From NCBI GenBank assembly GCA_029778515.1, contig JAKOQD010000070.1, forward strand, positions 1 to 13,629: DNA of 13,629 nt, read 5' to 3'. The stretch's first letter is position 1. Each line of letters begins with the position of its first letter. Positions 1-7,197 of the stretch are shown in pieces. This DNA comes from Actinomycetes bacterium. GTDB lineage: Bacteria > Actinomycetota > Actinomycetes > Propionibacteriales > Propionibacteriaceae. The position numbers were made by a program, and so were the translations under genes. The notes under the pieces are model-generated. The model did not search any database and had not been told where the DNA came from. It worked only from the letters and a program-made list of their open reading frames with translations.

Positions 1-1
1 C

Positions 2-1564
2 ACCCTCCTCCTGGCTGCGCTCACCTGGGCCGCGGCGCGGGTCGGAGTGCTGGGCTGGTGGCGGCGGCTGTTGGCCGTCGTCGGGGTGGCGGCCTTCGTC
101 CTCCTGTGCCGGGCTGAAGCGAGCGTCCTGCGTGCGGCGGCGATGGGCGTGGTGGGTCTGGCCGCGCTGGGGTGGGGTGGCCCGCGGCAGGGCCTCCGCT
201 ACTTGTCCTGGGCCGTGATCGGACTGTTGCTGGTCGATCCGTGGCTGTCCCGCTCGGTCGGGTTTGCCCTGTCGGTGTGCGCCAGCGCGGGCATCGTGCT
301 CTGGGCGCGGCCGTGGGCGGGAGTGCTGCAGGCATGGGTGCCTGGGTGGCTGGCCGAGGCATTGGCTGTCCCGGCCGCTGCGCAACTGGCCACCCAGCCG
401 ATCGTGTCAGCGATCTCGGGACAAGTGAGCCTGGTGGGTCTGGTTGCGAACCTGGTGGCTGGGTCACTCGTCGGGCCCGGCACGGTGCTCGGCTTCCTCG
501 CGGCCGGGGTGTCCGTAGCGAGCCCGCCGGTGGCGGCACTGCTCGGCTGGGCCGCCGGCGGTTTCGCCCAGAGCCTCTGCTGGATCGCGGAAGCCGGCAG
601 CGCGCTGCCGGGCGCGACTCTGGCCTGGCCCGCGACACCCCTGGCCACTGCGGTGATGGTGGTGCTCTGCGCCGGAACCCTGGTTCTGATGCCGCGACTG
701 TTGCGGCGTCCGTGGCTGCTCGTGTTCGCAGTGGCGGCGCAGGTGCTAGTGCTGCTGCGTCCGGTCACCACTCCGGGTTGGCCACCAACCGAATGGGCGG
801 TGGTCAGCTGCGATGTCGGTCAAGGGGACGCCACCGTGATCAGCATTGGCGAAGGGCAGGCGATCGTGGTCGATACCGGGCCTGAACCAGGGCTGGTCGA
901 CAAGTGCCTCGACCAATTGGGCATCGTCGATGTCCCGTGGCTGATCCTCACCCACCTCCATTCCGACCACGCCGGCGGAGTGGCCGGGGTGGCCTCGGGA
1001 CGCTCGGTCGGACGGCTGCTGTACTCCGGCATCACCGAGCCTGCCGCCAACTGGCATGGAGTCAGGGCGGCGCTGGCCGGCAACCCCGAACAGGTTGCCG
1101 TGCCCGGCATGGTGGTGGCCGCCGGCGCAACCACAGTCGAAGTGCTGGCCGTTCGTCCACTGGTGAGCGGCAGCGAAGTCGCCGGCGAGGACTCGGCTGA
1201 ACAGAACGACTCGTCGCTGGTGCTGCGAGTGACGACTCCTGAGCTCAGATTGCTCCTCTCCGGTGACGTTGAGGAGGCTGGGCAGCGCAACGCGGTCACC
1301 CGCGTCGCCGACCTGAGTGCCGAGGTGATGCTGGTACCGCATCATGGGTCTGCTCACCAGGACGCGGCGTATCTGGCCGCGGTCCACGCCAGCGTTGCGC
1401 TGATCAGCGTTGGTGCCGAAAACGACTACGGTCACCCGGCCGCGCGCACCGTGGACTCCGTCGCCGGAACTGGGGCGCAGATCTTCCGCACCGACCGCAG
1501 CGGTGCGATCGCGGTCTCCCGGCGCGATGGGGAGTTGACGGTCACCACCCAGCGCAGCGGGTGA
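2..1564 (+). CDS. comEC: ComEC/Rec2 family DNA-uptake channel protein, 3' part (5' end outside window)
   Basis: The frame is open from base 2, so this is the last 520 residues of a longer protein; family members are usually about 750-800 residues, so the N-terminal OB-like region and first helices are missing. Residues 1 to about 255 are a chain of hydrophobic helices, the ComEC competence domain thought to form the inner-membrane channel for single-stranded DNA. From about residue 265 there is a metallo-beta-lactamase-like domain: CDVGQGDA near 270, THLHSDHAGG with H318, H320, D322 and H323, SGD with D422, VPHHGS with H447-H448, and YGHP near the end. This domain is proposed to degrade the non-transported strand. 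Complete metal ligands suggest it is active. In actinobacteria the gene is usually next to holA, as here, although two small genes intervene. Whether the organism is naturally competent cannot be told from this window. Confidence 0.95.
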   Translation, partial: TLLLAALTWAAARVGVLGWWRRLLAVVGVAAFVLLCRAEASVLRAAAMGVVGLAALGWGGPRQGLRYLSWAVIGLLLVDPWLSRSVGFALSVCASAGIVLWARPWAGVLQAWVPGWLAEALAVPAAAQLATQPIVSAISGQVSLVGLVANLVAGSLVGPGTVLGFLAAGVSVASPPVAALLGWAAGGFAQSLCWIAEAGSALPGATLAWPATPLATAVMVVLCAGTLVLMPRLLRRPWLLVFAVAAQVLVLLRPVTTPGWPPTEWAVVSCDVGQGDATVISIGEGQAIVVDTGPEPGLVDKCLDQLGIVDVPWLILTHLHSDHAGGVAGVASGRSVGRLLYSGITEPAANWHGVRAALAGNPEQVAVPGMVVAAGATTVEVLAVRPLVSGSEVAGEDSAEQNDSSLVLRVTTPELRLLLSGDVEEAGQRNAVTRVADLSAEVMLVPHHGSAHQDAAYLAAVHASVALISVGAENDYGHPAARTVDSVAGTGAQIFRTDRSGAIAVSRRDGELTVTTQRSG

Positions 1565-1586
1565 CGACCAAGCCTGGCTGAACGCG

Positions 1587-1620
1587 ATTGGGGCGGCCGA
1601 CTCGCGTCGACCGCCCCAAT
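1587..1620. terminator. Hairpin between convergent comEC and DUF1540 gene
   Basis: Left arm 1587-1600 pairs with 1607-1620 (ATTGGGGCGG against CCGCCCCAAT, then CGA/TCG after one mismatch) around a 6-base loop. It begins 22 bases after the comEC stop and ends 13 bases before the stop of the minus-strand gene, the place for a shared terminator. No T-run follows on either strand, so it would be a stem-only terminator or RNA 3'-end stabiliser. Confidence 0.55.
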
Positions 1621-1633
1621 CGTCAGGCAACTG

Positions 1634-1798
1634 TCAGGCCGGCTCGTAGGTGAGGCAGTTGGCGGCCATGCCGTCGGCGCCCGCACCCACGCGGACGGCG
1701 TCCGCGGTGCATTCGAGATCTGCGTTGTGGCGGCAGTCGGTGCGCGAGCATGCGCCCACCTGGGCCACGGCCCCGTCGATGCCACCCTTGATCTTCAA
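1634..1798 (-). CDS. Small Cys-rich DUF1540 domain protein
   Basis: A 54-residue product if it begins at the TTG at 1798, or 44 residues from an in-frame GTG at 1768. It carries the spacing typical of DUF1540: C17-x4-C22-x7-C30-x17-C48, with the conserved HN after the second cysteine (CRHN), CTADAVRVG in the middle, and a final NCLTYEP resembling the family's A-x-C-x-T-F ending. Function of the family is unknown; the four conserved cysteines suggest metal binding or a disulfide-held mini-fold, which is inference. No clear ribosome binding site precedes either start, so the 5' end is uncertain. The gene converges on comEC across a hairpin, which supports its strand, and faces the DUF2470-like gene head to head. 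The longer in-frame reading up to 1858 adds an Arg-rich leader that does not look like the family. Confidence 0.7.
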   Translation of the reverse strand: MKIKGGIDGAVAQVGACSRTDCRHNADLECTADAVRVGAGADGMAANCLTYEPA

Positions 1799-2438
1799 TC
1801 TGCGCACACGATGTCGCGTAATCAGCCAAGGCAATCTCGGCATCGTGGTGGACGGCAACGGCTCGGCCTACCTGGTGGCTGACGTGGATCCGCGGCTGCC
1901 CGAAGGCGGCTTCCGCATCACCTGCCGGGCCGGTGTCCCTGGCCTTGGCGTGCTGCGCCTCGACGGCCGTTGTGGCGACGCGGTCTGCCCGATCGCGCGT
2001 CCGGAGATCAACCACCTGCTGCAGCACCATCTCGATGCCGTCGACCAGGCCGAGGTCACGGTCGTCGAGGTCGATCTCGAAGCGGTCACGGTCCTCGCCC
2101 CGGCCACCGATCTGTGCCGGGCCTGCGCGATCCCGGTCGCGCTGGACGCCTACGCTTCGGCCCGCTCCGAATCCTGGCTGCTGGACGTAGCCGGGATCGT
2201 CGAGTGCATCGAGCGGGAGCATCAGTTCGACCTGCGGATCCTGGTCGGTGCCCTCGGCTACCCCAACGCGCCCGCGGCGATCATCTCGGTGACCAGCATG
2301 TCCTCGCTCCGGCTGGACCTGGTGTGCATGGATGCCGACGGCGTCACCGCGGTGACGGTGCCGTTCGGCACGCGGCTCGATCATCCCGCTGAGGTGCCGG
2401 GCTGGCTCGCCCAGGCAGCGGGCCGGCCGTTCAGCTGA
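1779..2438 (+). CDS. DUF2470-like domain protein, possibly related to flavin/heme split-barrel proteins
   Basis: 219 residues from the ATG at 1779. Residues about 122-210 resemble the DUF2470 region found at the C-terminus of HugZ-like and pyridoxamine-phosphate-oxidase-related proteins: LDAYASARSESWLLD, then EREHQFDLRILVGALG, then LRLDLVCMDADG and VTVPFGTRLDHPAEVP. The N-terminal half looks like the degenerate split barrel that precedes DUF2470 in actinobacteria, but without recognised cofactor residues. Eight cysteines (12, 49, 65, 70, 113, 116, 143, 183), including CGDAVC and CRAC, are unusual for such a protein. The start is doubtful: ATG 1779 lies inside the divergent DUF1540 gene and lacks a ribosome binding site; GTG 1845 or 1848 would avoid the overlap but shorten the N-terminus. 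holA begins 47 bases downstream. The family call is recognition by eye, not a search. Confidence 0.6.
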   Translation: MPPLIFNLRTRCRVISQGNLGIVVDGNGSAYLVADVDPRLPEGGFRITCRAGVPGLGVLRLDGRCGDAVCPIARPEINHLLQHHLDAVDQAEVTVVEVDLEAVTVLAPATDLCRACAIPVALDAYASARSESWLLDVAGIVECIEREHQFDLRILVGALGYPNAPAAIISVTSMSSLRLDLVCMDADGVTAVTVPFGTRLDHPAEVPGWLAQAAGRPFS

Positions 2439-2473
2439 TCCAGCGCTCGGCCGGAGCTGTCGGTGCAGCCTGG

Positions 2474-2479
2474 CATGCT
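2474..2479 (+). promoter_or_regulatory. Possible -10 element for leaderless holA transcript
   Basis: CATGCT resembles the actinobacterial TANNNT -10 and lies 6 bases before the GTG start, the spacing that would place transcription start at or next to the G of GTG. No Shine-Dalgarno sequence precedes the gene, which fits leaderless translation. The first base deviates from T and no -35 is evident, so this is a weak call. Confidence 0.3.
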
Positions 2480-2485
2480 TAGCCC

Positions 2486-3463
2486 GTGCCCGAAACCGCC
2501 TTCGCAACCGCTCTACTGGTCACCGGCCCGGAGTCACTGCTGGCCGAGCGTGCCGTAGCCGATTTCGTGGGGCGGGCTACCGCGGAGCGCCCGGACGCGG
2601 CCGTCGTCCGGCTGCAGGCCGGAGAGCTGGATGCGGGCGCTTTGGCCGAAGCCGCCGGGGGTTCGCTGTTCGCGTCCGCCTCGATCGTGGTGGTCAGTAA
2701 CCTGGCGGAGTTGCCCGCCGAGTTGGCCGACCATGTGGTCGCACTCGCCACCGACCCTGGGGACGACCTGGCACTGGTGCTGGTGCACGGCGGGGGAGTC
2801 AAAGGCAAGGCGCTGCTCGACCGGCTGAAGAAGCTGCGCGTCCCGGCGCAGGACTTCGCCGCCATCAAGCCCTGGGATCTGCCCCAGTTCGTGGCGGGCG
2901 AAGTTCGCCGGTGCGGCGGACGGGTGGACGCAAGAACCGCGGGCGCGCTCATCGAGGCGGTCGGCAGCGACACTCGAGCACTGGCTGGTGCGGTTCGCCA
3001 ACTGCTGGACGATTCGCCCGACCGCCTGCTCACCGAGGTCGCCGTGCGTCGCTACTTCGGCGGCCGGGCGGAGGTGACCAGTTTCGCGGTTGCCGACGAC
3101 GTACTCAGCGGACGCGTCGACGGCGCGCTCGGCAAGTTGCGCTGGGCCCTTTCGACCGGTGTCGCGCCGGTCCTGATCACGAGCGCGCTTTCGAACAACC
3201 TGCGCAGCCTCGGCAAGTATCTCGACGGCCGGGACGCCCGGCTTCGCGACGCCGAACTGGCCCGGGTAGTGGGCGTGCCGCCGTGGAAGTTGAAGGACCT
3301 CTCCCGGCTGTCCCGCGACTGGAAGCCGACCGCGGTCGCCGCTGCCATCCGGCAGGTAGCGATCGCCGACGCCCAGATCAAGGGTGCTGCCAGCGATCCC
3401 GGGTTCGCGCTTGAGCAATTGGTGCTCGGCGTGATTGAGTGCCGTCGCAGCGAGCGGCGTTAG
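2486..3463 (+). CDS. holA: DNA polymerase III subunit delta
   Basis: 325 residues, close to the usual 320-345 for HolA, the clamp-loader subunit that opens the sliding clamp during chromosome replication. The N-terminus LLVTGPESLLAERAV matches the family's opening strand-loop-helix; delta has an AAA+ fold but no working ATP site, and none is seen. Further family features are KGKALLDRLKKL (about 110-122), KPWDLPQFVAGE (about 130-143), the GSDTRALAGAVRQL helix in the lid domain, and a C-terminal clamp-loader collar domain with ALSNNLRSLGKY and a WKLKDLSRLSRDW stretch. The GTG at 2486 is chosen because the conserved N-terminus begins directly after it. The gene ends 14 bases before a strong hairpin that separates it from convergent rpsT. 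Position between comEC and rpsT is the standard actinobacterial arrangement and supports the call. Confidence 0.93.
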   Translation: MPETAFATALLVTGPESLLAERAVADFVGRATAERPDAAVVRLQAGELDAGALAEAAGGSLFASASIVVVSNLAELPAELADHVVALATDPGDDLALVLVHGGGVKGKALLDRLKKLRVPAQDFAAIKPWDLPQFVAGEVRRCGGRVDARTAGALIEAVGSDTRALAGAVRQLLDDSPDRLLTEVAVRRYFGGRAEVTSFAVADDVLSGRVDGALGKLRWALSTGVAPVLITSALSNNLRSLGKYLDGRDARLRDAELARVVGVPPWKLKDLSRLSRDWKPTAVAAAIRQVAIADAQIKGAASDPGFALEQLVLGVIECRRSERR

Positions 3464-3477
3464 CGTCCGAGCGCACA

Positions 3478-3513
3478 ACAAAACGCCGCTCGGGCAACCG
3501 AGCGGCGTTTTGT
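3478..3513. terminator. Bidirectional intrinsic terminator between holA and rpsT
   Basis: A perfect 16-bp stem: left arm 3478-3493 (ACAAAACGCCGCTCGG) and right arm 3498-3513, closed by the tetraloop GCAA, which fits the stable GNRA class. The outer stem has AAAA on one side and TTTT on the other, so each strand ends in a short U-run and it can terminate both holA (stop at 3463) and rpsT (stop at 3522). This is the clearest terminator in the window. Confidence 0.9.
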
Positions 3514-3521
3514 GAGGAAGA

Positions 3522-3782
3522 TCAGAGTGCGGCGGCCTTGGCTGCGATGGCCGACTTGCGGTTCGCTGCCTGGTTCTTGTGGATGACGCCCTTGCTCGCG
3601 GCCTTGTCCAGCGAACGGGTCGCGGTCTTCGCCAGCTCTTGCGCCTTCTCGCTATCGCCGGCAGCGACGGCCTCGTTGAACTTGCGGACGTTGGTACGCA
3701 GACCGGACTTCACGGCCTTGTTCCGCAGCCTGGCCTTCTCGTTGGTCAGGATCCGCTTCTTCTGAGACTTGATGTTCGCCAC
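3522..3782 (-). CDS. rpsT: Small ribosomal subunit protein bS20
   Basis: 86 residues, the usual length of S20, which binds 16S rRNA early in 30S assembly. The opening [18 protein letters not shown] and the later [21 protein letters not shown] are hallmark S20 sequences; the protein is Lys/Arg/Ala rich and helical. The GTG at 3782 is chosen because it directly precedes ANIKSQ; longer upstream reading in this frame is not S20. AAAGAG at 3797-3792 sits 9 bases ahead as ribosome binding site. The gene is transcribed alone, convergent with holA across a strong hairpin and divergent from lepA, the normal actinobacterial layout. A promoter at 3841-3869 would give a leader of about 50 bases; S20 is autoregulated at translation in E. 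coli, but I see no specific structure proving that here. Confidence 0.97.
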   Translation of the reverse strand: MANIKSQKKRILTNEKARLRNKAVKSGLRTNVRKFNEAVAAGDSEKAQELAKTATRSLDKAASKGVIHKNQAANRKSAIAAKAAAL

Positions 3783-3840
3783 GCCGATGAGCTCTTTCGC
3801 TGGTGTTTGACTACGCTGCGCCGCACGGACGCGATTTCGA

Positions 3841-3869
3841 ACTTTATCAGGCAGCCAAGCCAGCCTCAA
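3841..3869 (-). promoter_or_regulatory. rpsT promoter with extended -10
   Basis: On the minus strand, TTGAGG (3869-3864) as -35, a 17-base spacer, and TAAAGT (3846-3841) as -10, preceded by TG one base upstream (TGATAAAGT), an extended -10. The -35 keeps TTGA of TTGACA. This is the best housekeeping-sigma promoter by eye in the window and points at rpsT, with predicted transcription start near 3834. Confidence 0.65.
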
Positions 3870-3968
3870 ATCACCCCCGCTGTTCGGCTGGTCGGAGCCA
3901 GGATGCTTGGGCCATGTCTCCCACCGACCAGCTCGATCGCCTGACCGCTCCGGGCCTGCCCGCCCTCG

Positions 3969-3993
3969 CCGGGCTCGCTCGGCCTGAGCCCGG
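3969..3993. repeat. Inverted repeat in rpsT-lepA intergenic region
   Basis: CCGGGCTC (3969-3976) and GAGCCCGG (3986-3993) form an 8-bp perfect stem with a 9-base loop, 73 bases ahead of lepA. The 283-base gap between rpsT and lepA (3783-4065) otherwise holds the rpsT promoter and a weak candidate lepA promoter; no credible gene is seen in it. The repeat lies upstream of the candidate lepA -10, so it could be an operator or chance structure in GC-rich DNA. Confidence 0.35.
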
Positions 3994-4029
3994 ATGCAGC
4001 TCGAAGAGGCCCGATCCGGCTGGGTTCGG

Positions 4030-4035
4030 TATCGT
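4030..4035 (+). promoter_or_regulatory. Candidate lepA -10 element
   Basis: TATCGT fits the TANNNT -10 pattern and would give a leader of about 24 bases carrying the lepA ribosome binding site AGGAA (4056-4060). No -35 resembling TTGACA is seen at 16-18 bases, so this is tentative. Confidence 0.3.
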
Positions 4036-4065
4036 GTGCTGGCTGTCCCGCAACCAGGAAAGTGC

Positions 4066-5901
<1,836 letters not shown>

Positions 5902-5948
5902 GCCCCCACTGGAGCGAATTACTCGGGCGGCGAATTGCTGCGGTTCGG

Positions 5949-5973
5949 CTGCCAACCCGCCACGCGGTGGCAG
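5949..5973 (+). terminator. Hairpin downstream of lepA
   Basis: CTGCCA (5949-5954) pairs with TGGCAG (5968-5973), and CCGC (5957-5960) with GCGG (5964-5967), giving a 10-bp stem with a 2-base bulge and a CAC loop, 48 bases after lepA. There is no T-run after it, so termination is plausible but not certain. Confidence 0.45.
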
Positions 5974-6083
5974 ATTGGAGTAGAAGGAGCCGACCGGTTC
6001 CCGGGACGGCTCGAACGGCGCGGTACTTGGGGGAGTCATGCGCAGGTTCTGGGTTCTACAGGTTTTCGCTCGGCACCCGGCTG

Positions 6084-6320
6084 ATGGATCTTGGCGGAGT
6101 GGCTTCGGTCGACTGGGTCTGCAACGGTGCGTTCAGCCTGCTCTGCTACCTGACCGTGATGGACGATGACGGCTCGGGTGGGCTGCGCTGCTAGTTGGAA
6201 CGCCAGGTGGACCACCTGCCGGTCGAGGTGATCGACGACTGCCAGCGGTTCATGGTCGAAGTGATGCGAGCCGGGACGGCGAACCCGAGCCTGACCCTTG
6301 ACGAGCTGATGCGGCTCTGA
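6084..6320 (+). pseudogene. Small reading frame interrupted by an in-frame TAG, unknown function
   Basis: One frame runs from 5967 to a TGA at 6318-6320, broken only by TAG at 6192-6194. Both sides of the TAG read like protein: upstream CNGAFSLLCYLTVMDDDG and downstream LPVEVIDDCQRFMVEVMRAG then NPSLTLDELMRL, with third codon positions almost all G or C as in the neighbouring genes. A single C-to-T change of CAG (Gln) would explain the stop. The start is uncertain; ATG 6084 is taken as a conservative point and coding character is weak before about 6117. An ATG at 6038 with GGGGGAG just ahead is in another frame (MRRFWVLQVFARHPADG) and stops near 6170, so a frameshift may also be involved. I do not recognise the family. 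It may be a recent pseudogene, a read-through product, or two short ORFs (41 residues from TTG 6195). The remainder of the 5902-6379 gap shows no other gene. Confidence 0.45.
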
Positions 6321-6366
6321 GTTCGTTCCCATGGGGTGCGGAATCGCGGGTGTCGGCGGTGGCCAT

Positions 6367-6372
6367 TAGGCT
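6367..6372 (+). promoter_or_regulatory. -10 element for leaderless mtnP transcript
   Basis: TAGGCT matches TANNNT and is followed by 7 bases and then the ATG at 6380, the standard actinobacterial arrangement in which transcription starts at the A of ATG. No Shine-Dalgarno sequence precedes this ATG, which agrees. No clear -35 is visible. The site also argues against the upstream in-frame GTG at 6350. Confidence 0.55.
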
Positions 6373-6379
6373 CACCCGC

Positions 6380-7195
6380 ATGGACGCAGAGATCGGCATC
6401 ATCGGAGGCAGCGGCTTCTACACCTTCCTCAGCAATCCCGAGCGCGTCGAGGTGGACACCCCCTTCGGAACGCCCAGTGCGCCGCTGACCGTCGGTGAGG
6501 TCGCCGGACGCAAGGTCGCCTTCCTGCCACGCCACGGCGTCAACCACGAATACCCGCCCCACAAGGTGAACTACCGCGCGAACCTGTGGGCCTTGCGCAG
6601 CCTGGGCGTCCGTCAGGTGATCGCGCCGGCTGCGGTCGGCTCGCTGGTCGCCGAGCACGGCCCGGGCGCCTTCGTGGTGCCCGACCAGGTGATCGACCGC
6701 ACCTGGGGCCGCGAGCACACCTGCTACGGCGAGGTCGGCGGAGTGGTGCACACCGCCTTCGCCGACCCTTACTGCCCGCGGGGACGGGCGGCCGTCCTGG
6801 CCTCCGCCGACGAGACCACGCCGCTGGTGCCGGTGGGAACGCTGGTGGTGATCAACGGGCCGCGCTTCTCCACTCGCGCCGAGTCGCGCTGGCATGCCGC
6901 CGCTGGTGGCACGGTGGTGGGCATGACCGGGGTGCCCGAGGCCGCGATCGCCCGTGAGCTGGCCATGTGCTACACGACCGTGTGCATGGTGACCGACCAC
7001 GACGCCGGCGTAGAAGCGGGGGAGGCGGTCACGCACGCCGAGGTGATGCGGGTCTTCGCCGGCAACATCGACCGGCTGAAGACCCTGTTGGTGCGGGTGA
7101 TCGCTGCCCTGCCCGCCGCCGAATCGGACGAGACCGCGGCCTGCCTGTGCCGCCGCGTGCACGACGGACAGCAGCTGCCGTTCGTCCTGCCCTGA
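6380..7195 (+). CDS. mtnP: S-methyl-5'-thioadenosine phosphorylase (MTAP/PNP family)
   Basis: 271 residues, normal for the trimeric MTAP/PNP family. It cleaves 5'-methylthioadenosine with phosphate to adenine and methylthioribose-1-phosphate, salvaging a by-product of polyamine synthesis and other SAM-dependent reactions. Visible motifs: IGIIGGSGFY (5-14, phosphate-binding serine 11), PRHGVNHEYPPHKVNYRANLW (50-70), the AAVGSL strand end, INGPRFSTRAES (158-169), GMTGVPEA (181-188), and TDHD (205-208). Aspartates in that last motif favour 6-aminopurines, whereas guanine/hypoxanthine PNPs carry Asn at the equivalent site; this supports MTAP but relatives acting on methylthioinosine or inosine cannot be excluded. 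The ATG at 6380 directly precedes the conserved DAEIGIIGG. hemW starts 2 bases after the stop, so both are probably one transcript from the -10 at 6367. No other methionine-salvage genes are in the window. Confidence 0.88.
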   Translation: MDAEIGIIGGSGFYTFLSNPERVEVDTPFGTPSAPLTVGEVAGRKVAFLPRHGVNHEYPPHKVNYRANLWALRSLGVRQVIAPAAVGSLVAEHGPGAFVVPDQVIDRTWGREHTCYGEVGGVVHTAFADPYCPRGRAAVLASADETTPLVPVGTLVVINGPRFSTRAESRWHAAAGGTVVGMTGVPEAAIARELAMCYTTVCMVTDHDAGVEAGEAVTHAEVMRVFAGNIDRLKTLLVRVIAALPAAESDETAACLCRRVHDGQQLPFVLP

Positions 7196-7197
7196 CC

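Noticed and set aside
1623..2507. Long minus-strand ORF of 294 residues opposite the DUF2470-like gene
   Set aside because: Its product is rich in Arg, Gly and His with no recognisable domain, as expected for the complement of a GC-rich gene. The plus frame and the small DUF1540 frame both show family-like sequence.
3994..4065. N-terminal extension of LepA to an upstream ATG
   Set aside because: The ATG at 4066 has a good ribosome binding site and matches the normal length of LepA; the extra 24 residues lie over the candidate lepA -10.
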